NCBI RefSeq assembly: GCF_015751905.1
Contig: NZ_JADOUF010000001.1
Location: forward strand, 4,526,001-4,590,000
Origin: Longispora fulva
GTDB lineage: Bacteria; Actinomycetota; Actinomycetes; Mycobacteriales; Micromonosporaceae
Reading direction: 5' to 3'
DNA: 64,000 nt
A model generated the notes under the pieces. The model did not search any database, was not told the DNA's origin, and saw nothing but the letters and a program-made list of their open reading frames with translations. A program made the position numbers and the translations under genes. Below are positions 32,991 to 41,282 of the stretch, in pieces. Position 1 is the stretch's first letter, and the number at the start of each line of letters is the position of its first letter.

Positions 32991-33280
32991 CCGCCCCCGC
33001 CGACGTACTCGCCCGGCTGGAGGAGCTGCGGTCGCTGGCCAGGATCGTGCACCGCCTCGACCGGTACGACGGGCCCGACCGGGGGTTCGTGGGCGCCGTG
33101 CGCGACGAGTTGGTGGAGGCGCTCGCCGGGCGCGGGGTGGGCCGGGTCGACGTGGTGCCACGGGGCGATCGGCCGTTGGCGGAGCGGGCTGTGGCGTGGG
33201 GGTGGGGTTTCCTGCCGGTGCAGGTGGCGGTCGGCCGGGGGGAGGAGTCGTCCGGGGAGGACGTGGTCGGATCGGGGTGA
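32987..33280 (+). CDS. Small protein coupled to the end of Hsp70
   Basis: 97 aa from GTG 32987, which overlaps the Hsp70 stop as GTGA. The N-terminal half is a likely helical pair (DVLARLEELRSLARIVHRLDRYD, then VGAVRDELVEALAGRGV). The rest has VGRVDVVPRGDRPLAERAVAWGWGF and a Gly/Glu-rich tail. It might be a nucleotide-exchange-like or co-chaperone partner, but there is no J-domain HPD or GrpE motif. The function is unknown. Confidence 0.65.
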   Translation: MTAPADVLARLEELRSLARIVHRLDRYDGPDRGFVGAVRDELVEALAGRGVGRVDVVPRGDRPLAERAVAWGWGFLPVQVAVGRGEESSGEDVVGSG

Positions 33281-33355
33281 CGGCTGGCTGGGGACTGCGG
33301 GCGCTGGTCGGGGCTCCGGGGAGCGGGTGAACGTGTCGGGTCGTAGGCTCGGCGG

Positions 33356-33427
33356 ATGTCCGTGATCACTGTCCGGCCCGACGATGTGCCCGGGTGGCCC
33401 ACCCGGGTGAGGTACGGCCATGCGTGA
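33356..33427 (+). CDS. Leaderless 23-codon mini-ORF overlapping the rnz start
   Basis: ATG 33356 is 6 nt after TAGGCT. The peptide starts [14 protein letters not shown] and ends at TGA 33425-33427, 8 nt inside rnz. Its codons include an 8-bp hairpin (CCCGGGTG at 33389-33396 with CACCCGGG at 33400-33407) whose right arm touches the rnz ribosome-binding site (GGTGAGG, 33406-33412). Translation of the mini-ORF would open the hairpin. This is a plausible attenuator-like control, inferred only. Confidence 0.4.
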   Translation: MSVITVRPDDVPGWPTRVRYGHA

Positions 33428-34307
33428 ACTGATCGTGCTGGGCACCGGTTCCCAGGCGCCGACCCGGACCCGCAACCACAACGGGTACCTGCTCCGCTGG
33501 GACGACCAGGGCCTGCTGTTCGACCCGGGCGAGGGCACCCAGCGGCAGATGCAGTACGCCGGGGTGGCCGCCAGCGACATCACCCGGCTGTGCGTCACCC
33601 ACCTGCACGGCGACCACTGCCTCGGCGTCCCCGGCATCGTGCAGCGGCTGTCCCTCGACCAGGTGCGCCACCCGGTGACCGCGCACTACCCGGCATCGGG
33701 CGCGGAGTACTTCCACCGCCTGCGGTACGCGTCGGCCTTCCACGAGCGCGCGACCCTCGTCGAGGCGCCGGTGCACGCCGACGGCCCGCTCGGCGGCGGC
33801 CTGTCGGCGGTCCGGCTGGACCATCCGGTGGAGGCGTTCGGCTACCGTCTCGTCGAGCCCGACGGGGTACGGATGCTCCCGGAGAAACTGGCGGCGAAGG
33901 GCATCGCCGGGCCGGCGGTGGCCGCCCTGATCCGGGACGGCGGCCCGCTGCTGGCCGAGGTCAGCGAGGTGCGGCGCGGCCAGCGGTTCGCGTTCGTGAT
34001 GGACACCCGGCTGTGCGACGGGGTGTACGCCCTCGCCGAGGGAGCCGACATGCTCGTGATCGAGTCGACGTTCCTGGACGACGAGGCTGGGCTGGCGCAC
34101 GAGGCCGGGCATCTGACGGCCCGGCAGGCCGCGCGGGTCGCCGCGGAGAGCGGTGTGCGGACGCTGGTGCTGACGCACTTCTCCCAGCGGTACACCGAGT
34201 TGGGGTTGTTCGAGGAGGAGGCGCGCCGGGAGTTCTCCGGGGAACTGCACATCGCCCGGGACCTGGACCGGATCCGGGTGCCGTCGCGGGCGACGCCCAC
34301 GGCCTGA
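33420..34307 (+). CDS. rnz: Ribonuclease Z (tRNA 3' processing endonuclease)
   Basis: RNase Z cuts tRNA precursors after the discriminator base. The 295-residue metallo-beta-lactamase-fold protein starts [24 protein letters not shown]. It has the metal motif [13 protein letters not shown] (about 60-72), the later DTRLCDGV region with a metal-bridging Asp, [11 protein letters not shown] and the C-terminal [15 protein letters not shown] lies 7 nt before ATG 33420. All catalytic motifs are intact. The overlapping mini-ORF is described separately. Confidence 0.9.
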   Translation: MRELIVLGTGSQAPTRTRNHNGYLLRWDDQGLLFDPGEGTQRQMQYAGVAASDITRLCVTHLHGDHCLGVPGIVQRLSLDQVRHPVTAHYPASGAEYFHRLRYASAFHERATLVEAPVHADGPLGGGLSAVRLDHPVEAFGYRLVEPDGVRMLPEKLAAKGIAGPAVAALIRDGGPLLAEVSEVRRGQRFAFVMDTRLCDGVYALAEGADMLVIESTFLDDEAGLAHEAGHLTARQAARVAAESGVRTLVLTHFSQRYTELGLFEEEARREFSGELHIARDLDRIRVPSRATPTA

Positions 34308-34433
34308 CGGCCCGGCGGAGGGCCCCTCATCGCCGGCGCGTTGCCGGAGGTGTTCGACAAGGACACCGACGCGGCGTTCGAGACGGGTCTGCGTGTCGTT
34401 CTCACCGGCCTACGGGCCGTCCTCAACGGATAG
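34308..34433 (+). pseudogene. C-terminal remnant of a TetR-family regulator
   Basis: Directly after the rnz stop, an open frame reads LIAGALPEVFDKDTDAAFET then GLRVVLTGLRAVLNG and ends at TAG 34433. The FETGLRVVLTGL pattern is the typical last helix of TetR proteins (compare FEFGLRVLLDGV at the end of the intact TetR at 17.6 kb). No HTH part or start remains. It looks like the tail of a deleted gene whose 5' part was lost when rnz came to lie upstream. Confidence 0.6.
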
Positions 34434-34443
34434 AATGCGGCCC

Positions 34444-35187
34444 ATGGTCACGCTGCACGGCTCCGGCGAGCACAAGGTCATCGCGCTGCACGGCTGGTTC
34501 GGCAGCGGCGACGAGTGGGGTTCGCTCCCCCGCTACCTCGACGGGACGGCGTTCAGCTACGCCTTCCCCGACTACCGGGGCTACGGCGCCCGCCGCGACG
34601 AGACCGGCGACTACACCCTCGCGGAGATCTCCGCCGACGTGCTCGCCCTCGCCGACGACCTCGACTGGGACACGTTCTCCCTGATCGGGCACTCGATGGG
34701 CGGCGCGGCGGCGCAGCGGATCCTCGCCGACGCCCCCGACCGGGTCCGCAAGCTGGTCGGCGTCGCGCCGATCCCCGCCTCGGGCTTCCCGTTCGACGAG
34801 GCCGGCTGGGCGCTGTTCTCCGGCGCGGCCGACTCCCCCGACAACCGGCGGATCATCATCGACTTCACCACCGGCAACCGCAACACCGGCACCTGGCTGG
34901 ACGCGATGGTCGCCCACTCGGTGGCGAGTTCGTCGCGGGACGCGTTCGCGGCGTACCTCGCCGAGTGGGGGCGGGCGGACTTCGAGGCGGAGATCATCGG
35001 GAGTCCGGTACCCGTCAAGGTGATCGTCGGCGAGCACGACCCGGCGGTCGCCCCGGCTCTGATGGAGGCCACGTTCCTCGCGCACTACCCGAACGCCGAG
35101 CTGTGCGTGGTGCCCAACGCCGGCCACTACCCGATGCACGAGACCCCGGTGCACCTGGCGACGGAGCTCGAAGCCTTCCTCGCCTGA
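34444..35187 (+). CDS. Alpha/beta-hydrolase
   Basis: 247 aa. The oxyanion region is LHGWFGSGDEW, the nucleophile elbow is LIGHSMGGAA (Ser about 88), the acid is probably in VGEHDPAVAP and the base is His in NAGHYPMHETP. It is soluble and belongs to the large epoxide-hydrolase/esterase/haloperoxidase-like group; the substrate is unknown. TAGAAT is 7 nt before ATG 34444, so the mRNA is probably leaderless. An upstream in-frame ATG lies within that box. Confidence 0.85.
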   Translation: MVTLHGSGEHKVIALHGWFGSGDEWGSLPRYLDGTAFSYAFPDYRGYGARRDETGDYTLAEISADVLALADDLDWDTFSLIGHSMGGAAAQRILADAPDRVRKLVGVAPIPASGFPFDEAGWALFSGAADSPDNRRIIIDFTTGNRNTGTWLDAMVAHSVASSSRDAFAAYLAEWGRADFEAEIIGSPVPVKVIVGEHDPAVAPALMEATFLAHYPNAELCVVPNAGHYPMHETPVHLATELEAFLA

Positions 35188-35348
35188 AAACCTCAGACGG
35201 CTACGGAGAAGCCTGACCCCGCCCCGTCGGCCGATCGGCCGGGGGCGTCGGCGTGCCCCGACCCAGATGATGGGTTGGTCTGAGTCTGTGCAACCGGGCG
35301 GGGCGTGCCGTGTGTATGACTGCGTAGACCGACAACAGGACGGCGCGC
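35188..35348 (+). promoter_or_regulatory. Palindrome and probable ECF promoter upstream of the sigma gene
   Basis: CGGCCGATCGGCCG at 35228-35241 is a perfect 14-bp palindrome and may end transcription from the hydrolase gene. Downstream, GCAACC at 35288-35293 matches the -35 of ECF-type promoters, with a poorly defined -10 about 16-17 bp later. That would allow the sigma factor to drive its own gene. Confidence 0.4.
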
Positions 35349-35846
35349 ATGAGCGGAACGGAAAGCTTCGACCAGTTCTACCGGGACACGCACCGACGGG
35401 TCCTGACCTATCTGTACGCCGTGTGCGGCGACCTGAGCACCGCCCAGGACGTGACCCAGGAGGCGTACGCGCGGGCCTGGCAGCGCTGGGGCCGGCTCGC
35501 CGGCTATGACGACCCCGAGGCGTGGGTCCGCACCGTCGGCTGGCGGCTGGCCGCCGGGAACTGGCGGGCGGCCAGACGGTGGCTCGTCGCCCGGGTCCGG
35601 CTCGCCCAGCCGGACGTGAGCGCCGGGCCCTCGCCCGACAACGTGGCCATCATGGCAGCGCTGGCCCAGATCCCGCCGGCCCAGCGCGAGGCCGTGGTGC
35701 TGCACCACCTGTGCGGGCAGTCCGTCGCCGAGATCGCGCTGGCCACGTCCTCGCCGGCCGGCACGGTGAAGGCCCGGTTGTCGCGGGGCCGATCGGCACT
35801 CGCCGTCCTGCTCACCGACTCATGGGAAGCGACCGAAAATGTCTGA
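35349..35846 (+). CDS. SigE-family ECF RNA polymerase sigma factor
   Basis: 165 aa. Region 2 spans about 8-70 (FDQFYRDTHRRVLTYLYAVCGDLSTAQDVTQEAYARAWQRW) and region 4 spans about 100-155 (ALAQIPPAQREAVVLHHLCGQSVAEIALATSSPAGTVKARLSRGRSAL). It matches the streptomycete SigE-family ECF group. It overlaps the next gene by 8 bp; that gene encodes a membrane protein in the place of an anti-sigma factor. Confidence 0.92.
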   Translation: MSGTESFDQFYRDTHRRVLTYLYAVCGDLSTAQDVTQEAYARAWQRWGRLAGYDDPEAWVRTVGWRLAAGNWRAARRWLVARVRLAQPDVSAGPSPDNVAIMAALAQIPPAQREAVVLHHLCGQSVAEIALATSSPAGTVKARLSRGRSALAVLLTDSWEATENV

Positions 35847-36705
35847 GAACCTGACTGATGCCCTCGGTGGCCTCGCCCACGACACCGAGTCGGTACTGAT
35901 GCCCGGGGCCGCGGCGATCCGCCGGCGGGGAACGCGACGGACCCGGCGGACGGCGATCGCGGCGGGGGTCGCCGTGCTCGCGCTGGTCGGCGGGGTGGCG
36001 TTCGGGGTGACGTCGTTCTCCGGCGGGAACGCCCAGGTGCCGACGCCACCGGGGACCTCGGTCGCCCCGTCACCGAGTGCGAGCCCGACTCCGACTCCGA
36101 CTGCGAGTCCCACGCCTTCGGTGGACACGTCGTGGATCCCGGACGCCGCGATGCTGCGGGTGGCCGACCTGAAGCTGGGCTCGGCGGCGGCGGGGATCGA
36201 CCCCAAACCCATCGACGAGTACGGGGCGATGGACCTCGCCATGTGCGCCGGCGGACTCCCCAGCAGCGCGCAGGTGGCGCGGGCCCGGCGGGACTCGGGG
36301 CACGCCTCACTGCCCGACGCCCTGGAACGCCAGGGGCAGGGCACCGTGACCTCGGTGCAGGAACGCGTGCTGGTCCACGCGCAGGGCGGGTCCGTCGCGT
36401 TCATGGCCGAGGTGCGCGACCAGGTGGGACGCTGCCCGGGTGACGCCGCCTCGACGTCCGGCGCGTGGCGGAACCTGGGGTCGGCCGGGCTGGGCGACGA
36501 GTCGGTGGTGCTGAGCAACACGCGGCAGGTGCGACCGATTCCCTCCATGCCGGCCGTGGAGCAGCGGACCTACGCCGTGGTGGTCCGGATCGGGGACGTG
36601 GTCGTGATCGTCGCCGATCTCGGCTGGGAGTCCGGGAGCGGGCACGAGCAGGTGACCCGGCAGCTGGCGAAGGTCGCGGTGCAGCGGGCGGGGGTGCTGC
36701 GCTAG
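35839..36705 (+). CDS. Membrane-anchored protein, probable partner of the ECF sigma factor
   Basis: 288 aa. A cytoplasmic N-terminus of about 40 residues (ENLTDALGGLAHDTESVL), one membrane helix (AIAAGVAVLALVGGVAFGV, about 39-58), a Pro/Thr/Ser linker made of a short tandem repeat (SPTPTPTASPTPS), and an extracytoplasmic domain of about 190 residues containing two cysteines. The layout and the overlap with the sigma gene fit a regulator that senses envelope signals. The N-terminus is short and lacks a zinc-binding anti-sigma motif, so the role is inference. Confidence 0.7.
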   Translation: MSENLTDALGGLAHDTESVLMPGAAAIRRRGTRRTRRTAIAAGVAVLALVGGVAFGVTSFSGGNAQVPTPPGTSVAPSPSASPTPTPTASPTPSVDTSWIPDAAMLRVADLKLGSAAAGIDPKPIDEYGAMDLAMCAGGLPSSAQVARARRDSGHASLPDALERQGQGTVTSVQERVLVHAQGGSVAFMAEVRDQVGRCPGDAASTSGAWRNLGSAGLGDESVVLSNTRQVRPIPSMPAVEQRTYAVVVRIGDVVVIVADLGWESGSGHEQVTRQLAKVAVQRAGVLR

Positions 36706-36730
36706 CCACGCTGCGGCCCGGGCCGTCAGT

Positions 36731-36767
36731 GCGGGGGCGGCGACTTCGGTGAAGTCGCCGCCCCCGC
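36731..36767. terminator. Strong bidirectional terminator
   Basis: A perfect 17-bp stem from GCGGGGGCGGCGACTTC (36731-36747) and its complement (36751-36767) around a 3-nt loop. It lies between the convergent sigma-partner gene and the fatty-acid oxidation operon. Confidence 0.88.
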
Positions 36768-36771
36768 GCCG

Positions 36772-38814
36772 TCAGAGCGCGAACCGCGCCCCGTGCCGTT
36801 CCGCCAGCTCCGCCGCGCGGGCCGCGAACTCCGGCGTCTGGTCGCGGAACCGCAGCGGCCCGCCCGTCCACGGCGGGAAGCCGATCGACAGGATCGCCCC
36901 CACGTTGACGTCCGGCCCCGCGGCCACCACCCCCTCCTCGACGCACCGGATCGTCTCGATCGTCTGCGCGTACAGCAGCCGGTCCGCGATCTCCGCGAAG
37001 TCGCAGCCCGGGCCGGTGAACGCCGACAGCCCCGGCCACAGCGTCTTCGTCTCGTCCTCGGGGTAGTCGTAGAACCCGCCGCCCGTCGAGCGGCCCTTCC
37101 GGCCGAACTCCTCGACCATCCGGGTCAGGACCGCCTCGCCCGGGTGGTGCGGGTAGTCGAACCCGTCCCGCTCGGCGGCCTTCAGGGTCTCCTGCCGCAG
37201 CTTGTACGGCAGGCTCAGCGTCACCTCGTCGAGCACGGCGAGGGGCCCGACCGGGTACCCGGCCTGCTGGGCGGCCTGCTCGATCGTCGCGGCCGGTACG
37301 CCCTCGCCGAGCAGCGCGAGCCCTTCGAGCACGTAGGCCCCGAACACCCGGCTGGTGAAGAAGCCGCGCCGGTCGTTGACGACGATCGGGGTCTTCCTGA
37401 TCTGGAGTACCACGTCGTAGGCGCGGGCCAGGGCCTCGTCGCTGGTCTTCTCCGCCCGGATGATCTCCACGGTCTGCATCTTGTTCACGGGCGAGAAGAA
37501 GTGCAGGCCGACGAAGTTCTCACTCGCCCGCACGGCCGTGGCGAGTTCCGTGATCGGCAGCGAGGACGTGTTGGAGGCGAGCAGCGCGCCGGGCGCGACG
37601 ATCGGCTCCAGCTCCGCGAACAGCCGCTGCTTGAGCGCCGCGTCCTCGAAAACTGCCTCGATGACCAGGTCGCAGCCTGCGAGGTCGTCCAGGGAATCGG
37701 TCGCCAGGACCCGGTCGAGGATCTCCGGGGTCCGCCGGGCCATCTTCGCCACCGCGTCCCTCCCCCGGGTGGCCGCCTCCAGGGTCACGTCCTTGAGGAC
37801 GACCTCCATCCCGGCCTTGGCACACGAGAACGCGATGCCCGCGCCCATCATCCCGGCCCCGAGGACGGCGGCCTTCGTGGCCTTCCAGCGCGGCGGGCCC
37901 GCCGGACGCGAGGCCCCGCTGTTGATCGCCCGCAGGTCGAAGAAGAACGCGCCGATCATGTTCCGGGCGATCTGACCGGTGGCGACGCTGACCAGGTACC
38001 GGCTCTCGATCCGCAGCGCGGTGTCGACGTCGACCTGCGCGCCCTCGACGGCGGCGGCGAGGATCGCCCGGGGCGCGGGATAGTCGGCCCCCTTGAGTTC
38101 GCGGCTCAGCGTCGCCGCGAAGGCCGGCAGGGTCGCGGCGAGCTTCGGGTCGGCCGGGGTGCCGCCGGGCATCCGGTAGCCGGGCCGGTCCCAGGGCTGG
38201 GAGGGCTCCGGGTCGGACAGGATCCACTCCCGGGCTTTCTGGGTCACCAGAGCGGCCGGGGCCAGTTCGTCGATGATCCCGGCCTCCAGGGCCGCTTCCG
38301 GCCGGTGCCGCTGGCCACGCAGCAGCACCTGCATGAGCGCGTCGGCGAGCCCGAGCATCCGGACCGTCCTGGTCACCCCGCCGGCCCCGGGGAGCAGACC
38401 GAGCATGACCTCGGGCAGCCCGTACTCGGCGCGCGGGTCGTCCGAGGCGATCCGGTGGTGGCACGCCAGGGCCAGCTCCAGGCCGCCGCCGAGCGCCGTG
38501 CCGTTGACGGCCGCGACGACGGGTTTACCCAGGGTCTCCAACCGGCGCAGGTCGGCCTTGACCTCGGTGAGCATGTCGAACAGCGTCTGCGCGGTGCCGC
38601 CGCCGAGGAACTCGGTCAGCTCGGCCCCGGCGAGGAACGCCTTCTTGCGGGAGGTGACGATGACGCCGCGCAGGTCCTCCTCGGCGACGAGCCGGTCGAG
38701 GGAACCGCGAAGCGACGCGCGGAACTCGGCGTCCATCGTGGGCACCGGGCCGGCGTCGTCCAGGGCCAGGGTGACGATGCCGTCGGAGTCGCGGTCGTAG
38801 TGGAAGAAGGTCAT
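36772..38814 (-). CDS. fadB: Bifunctional enoyl-CoA hydratase / 3-hydroxyacyl-CoA dehydrogenase
   Basis: A 680-residue multifunctional beta-oxidation enzyme. The crotonase domain covers about 1-200, with AAVNGTALGGGLELALACHHR and LPEVMLGLLPGAGGVTR. The NAD-binding domain starts at about 314 with AVLGAGMMGAGIAF (GxGxxG at 319-324), then FFSPVNKMQTVEII and the C-terminal dehydrogenase region with GFFTSRVF. It hydrates enoyl-CoA and oxidises the hydroxy product. It follows fadA by 3 bp in the acd-fadA-fadB operon. Confidence 0.93.
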   Translation of the reverse strand: MTFFHYDRDSDGIVTLALDDAGPVPTMDAEFRASLRGSLDRLVAEEDLRGVIVTSRKKAFLAGAELTEFLGGGTAQTLFDMLTEVKADLRRLETLGKPVVAAVNGTALGGGLELALACHHRIASDDPRAEYGLPEVMLGLLPGAGGVTRTVRMLGLADALMQVLLRGQRHRPEAALEAGIIDELAPAALVTQKAREWILSDPEPSQPWDRPGYRMPGGTPADPKLAATLPAFAATLSRELKGADYPAPRAILAAAVEGAQVDVDTALRIESRYLVSVATGQIARNMIGAFFFDLRAINSGASRPAGPPRWKATKAAVLGAGMMGAGIAFSCAKAGMEVVLKDVTLEAATRGRDAVAKMARRTPEILDRVLATDSLDDLAGCDLVIEAVFEDAALKQRLFAELEPIVAPGALLASNTSSLPITELATAVRASENFVGLHFFSPVNKMQTVEIIRAEKTSDEALARAYDVVLQIRKTPIVVNDRRGFFTSRVFGAYVLEGLALLGEGVPAATIEQAAQQAGYPVGPLAVLDEVTLSLPYKLRQETLKAAERDGFDYPHHPGEAVLTRMVEEFGRKGRSTGGGFYDYPEDETKTLWPGLSAFTGPGCDFAEIADRLLYAQTIETIRCVEEGVVAAGPDVNVGAILSIGFPPWTGGPLRFRDQTPEFAARAAELAERHGARFAL

Positions 38815-38817
38815 CCG

Positions 38818-40029
38818 TCAGATCCGTTCGATAATCGTCGCGACGCCCATGCCGCCGCCGACACAGAGGGTGATCAGTCCGAAGCGCTGGCCGCGCCGTT
38901 CCAACTCGTCCAGGACCGTGCCGACGAGCATCGCGCCGGTCGCGCCCAGCGGGTGGCCGAGCGCGATCGCCCCGCCGTTGACGTTGACCTTGTCGGGGTC
39001 GAGTTTCAGATCCCGGATCACCTTCATGGGTACCGCGGCGAACGCCTCGTTGATCTCCACCAGGTCGATCTGGTCGATCGTCATGTCCGCCTTGGCGAGG
39101 GCCTTCTCGATGGCGGGGATCGGGCCGGTGAGCATGATGACCGGGTCGGCTCCGCTGACCGCCACGGACACCACCCGGGCGCGCGGGGTCAGGCCCAGTT
39201 CCTGGCCGGCGCGGGCGCTGCCGACGAGGACGAGGGCAGCGCCGTCGACGATGCCGGAGGAGTTGCCGGGGCCGTGCACGTGGTTGATCCGCTCCACGTG
39301 CGGGTACCGCTGCAGGGCCACCGCGTCGAAGCCGCCGGCCTGGCCCATCACCTCGAACGATGCCGGCAGGTTGCCGAGGCCCTCCAGGGTGCTCTGCGGC
39401 TTGATGAACTCGTCGTGGTCGAGGATGGTGAGCCCGTTGCGGTCGAGCACCGGGACCAGTGAGCGGTCGAAACGACCTTCGGAGCGGGCGAGAGCGGCTT
39501 TGCGCTGGGACTCCAGGGCGAAGGTGTCCACGTCGGTGCGGGAGAACCTCTCCATGGTCGCGATCAGGTCCGCGCCCACCCCTTGGGGGACGAATCCCAC
39601 CTGGTGGCTGGTCTCCGGGTCCGCGTACCAGGCGCCGCCGTCCGCGCCGATCGGCACCCGCGACATCGACTCGACGCCCCCGGCGAGGATCAGCTCGTCC
39701 CAGCCGGAGCGGACCTTCTGGGCCGCGATGTTGACGGCCTCCAGGCCCGAGGCGCAGAACCGGTTGAGCTGGGTGCCGCCGACGGTCACCGGCAGCCCGG
39801 CGGCCAGCGCCGCGATCTTCGGCAGCACGCTGCCCTGGTCGCCGAGCGGGGAGACGATGCCCATGATGACGTCGTCGATCCGGGCCGGGTCGAGCCCCGG
39901 GTTGCGTTCCAGGGCCGCCTGGAGCAGGCCGACCGCGAGGGTCACCGGCTTGACCTCGTGCAGGGAGCCGGACTTCTTGCCCCGGCCGCGCGGGGTGCGC
40001 AGCGCGTCGTAGATGAATGCCTCGGTCAT
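38818..40029 (-). CDS. fadA: Acetyl-CoA C-acyltransferase (3-ketoacyl-CoA thiolase)
   Basis: A 403-residue thiolase that releases acetyl-CoA in the last step of beta-oxidation. The acyl-accepting cysteine is in [12 protein letters not shown] (Cys93 when counted from the GTG one codon earlier). Later motifs are [29 protein letters not shown] and the second catalytic Cys in [17 protein letters not shown] 40029 overlaps the acyl-CoA dehydrogenase stop as TGATG. GTG 40032 is an alternative. Confidence 0.94.
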   Translation of the reverse strand: MTEAFIYDALRTPRGRGKKSGSLHEVKPVTLAVGLLQAALERNPGLDPARIDDVIMGIVSPLGDQGSVLPKIAALAAGLPVTVGGTQLNRFCASGLEAVNIAAQKVRSGWDELILAGGVESMSRVPIGADGGAWYADPETSHQVGFVPQGVGADLIATMERFSRTDVDTFALESQRKAALARSEGRFDRSLVPVLDRNGLTILDHDEFIKPQSTLEGLGNLPASFEVMGQAGGFDAVALQRYPHVERINHVHGPGNSSGIVDGAALVLVGSARAGQELGLTPRARVVSVAVSGADPVIMLTGPIPAIEKALAKADMTIDQIDLVEINEAFAAVPMKVIRDLKLDPDKVNVNGGAIALGHPLGATGAMLVGTVLDELERRGQRFGLITLCVGGGMGVATIIERI

Positions 40030-41153
40030 CACAGAAACCTCGCTATGAGTTCTTTCATGATCTCGTTCGTCCCGCCGTAGATCTTCTGCACCCTGGAATC
40101 AACATAAGCCTGGGAGATCGGGTACTCGGCCATGTAGCCGTAGCCGCCGAACAGCTGGAGACACGCGTCGACGATCGTGCACTGCTGCTCCGTGGTCCAG
40201 TATTTCGCCATCGCCGCCGTCTGCAGGTCCAGCTCGCCGGCCAGGTGCGCCCGGACGCAGTCGTCGACGAACACCCGGGCGATCCGGGCGGCCGTGGCGC
40301 ACTCGGCCAGGGTGAACCGGGTGTTCTGGAACGTGAAGATCTTCCGGCCGAACGCGTCGCGCCCCTTCGTGTAGTCGATGGTGACGGCGAGCACCGCCTC
40401 GATGACGGCCACGGCGCTCACCGCGATGATCAGGCGTTCCTGGGGCAGCTGGGTCATCAGCTGGGCCATGCCGTCGCCCTCGTCGCCGAGGAGGTGCCCG
40501 ACCGGCACCCGGACGGCGGAGAAGGCCAGCTCGCAGGTGTCCTGGCCGTGCATCCCGATCTTGCGCAGCGGCTGGCCCCGGGTGAACCCCGGCAGCGGCG
40601 CGCCCTCGGTGCACGTGCCGGGCGACTCGACCACCAGCAGCGACAGGCCGCCCTCGCACTGGGCCACGACGATGACCAGGTCGCACAGGTACCCGTTGGT
40701 GATGAACATCTTCGAGCCGTCGAGGACGTACTCATCCCCGTCCCGAACGGCCCTGGTCGCCACGGCTTGGAGGTCCGAGCCCGTGCCCGGTTCCGTCATC
40801 GCGATCGCGCCGACCAGCTCCCCGGACGCCAGCCCCGGCAGCCACCGCAGCTTCTGCTCCTCGGTGCCGTACGCCAGTAGGTAGTGCGCCACGATCCCGC
40901 TGTGCACCGCGTTGCCGAAGCTGGAGTCCATGGCCCGGGCCTGCTCCTCGAGGACCACGGCCTCGTGGGCGAACGTGCCGCCCCCGCCGCCGTAGGCCTC
41001 CGGGACGCTCAGGCACAGCAGCCCGGCCGCGCCGGCCCTGCGCCACAGGTCGCGGTCGACGTGCCCCTGCTCGGCGAACCGTTTCTGGTGCGGGGTCGAC
41101 TCCCGGGCGAAGAACTCCCGGGCGAGGTCCCGCAGCTGGTCGAGGTCAGACAC
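40029..41153 (-). CDS. Acyl-CoA dehydrogenase, long-chain type
   Basis: A 374-residue FAD enzyme that makes trans-2-enoyl-CoA from acyl-Co[13 protein letters not shown] and [19 protein letters not shown] bind flavin and substrate. The C-terminal [17 protein letters not shown] lacks the Glu used by medium-chain enzymes. The Glu in LPQERLIIA matches the catalytic position of long-chain and isovaleryl enzymes, so activity is expected. GTG 41153 overlaps a 19-codon mini-ORF. First enzyme gene of the operon. Confidence 0.9.
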   Translation of the reverse strand: MSDLDQLRDLAREFFARESTPHQKRFAEQGHVDRDLWRRAGAAGLLCLSVPEAYGGGGGTFAHEAVVLEEQARAMDSSFGNAVHSGIVAHYLLAYGTEEQKLRWLPGLASGELVGAIAMTEPGTGSDLQAVATRAVRDGDEYVLDGSKMFITNGYLCDLVIVVAQCEGGLSLLVVESPGTCTEGAPLPGFTRGQPLRKIGMHGQDTCELAFSAVRVPVGHLLGDEGDGMAQLMTQLPQERLIIAVSAVAVIEAVLAVTIDYTKGRDAFGRKIFTFQNTRFTLAECATAARIARVFVDDCVRAHLAGELDLQTAAMAKYWTTEQQCTIVDACLQLFGGYGYMAEYPISQAYVDSRVQKIYGGTNEIMKELIARFL

Positions 41154-41205
41154 AGAGCGCCTCGACCACGATCCGCGGCCCGGCGTGGGCCTCTTCCGGT
41201 TCCAT
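41146..41205 (-). CDS. 19-codon mini-ORF overlapping the acyl-CoA dehydrogenase start
   Basis: ATG 41205 has a good ribosome-binding site (GAGGAGA, about 7 nt upstream). It encodes [19 protein letters not shown] and stops at TGA 41148-41146, 8 nt inside the dehydrogenase gene. Unlike the other mini-ORFs it has a leader with the operator palindrome. It probably couples ribosomes onto the weak GTG start. Confidence 0.4.
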   Translation of the reverse strand: MEPEEAHAGPRIVVEALCV

Positions 41206-41231
41206 CCACGGTCTCCTCATCGATTTGCAAA

Positions 41232-41243
41232 CAGTCTAGACTG
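41232..41243. promoter_or_regulatory. Perfect palindromic operator between divergent fatty-acid genes
   Basis: CAGTCTAGACTG is a perfect 12-bp palindrome. It lies between the leftward beta-oxidation operon and the rightward CoA-transferase gene, in an AT-richer stretch with flanking TTTGCAAA and ATGTGTTTT. It is the likely binding site of the TetR regulator encoded at 42.5 kb. Confidence 0.55.
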
Positions 41244-41282
41244 CATGTGTTTTCTAGCACAGGCCGAGCCACGGAGGAAGAC

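Noticed and set aside
31035-33161. 708-codon minus-strand frame opposite Hsp70
   Set aside because: Shadow of the Hsp70 gene; it also crosses the promoter region with no start signal.
36061-36120. Hexanucleotide tandem repeat as a mobile or phase-variable element
   Set aside because: It simply encodes the Pro/Thr linker of the sigma-factor partner and keeps frame.
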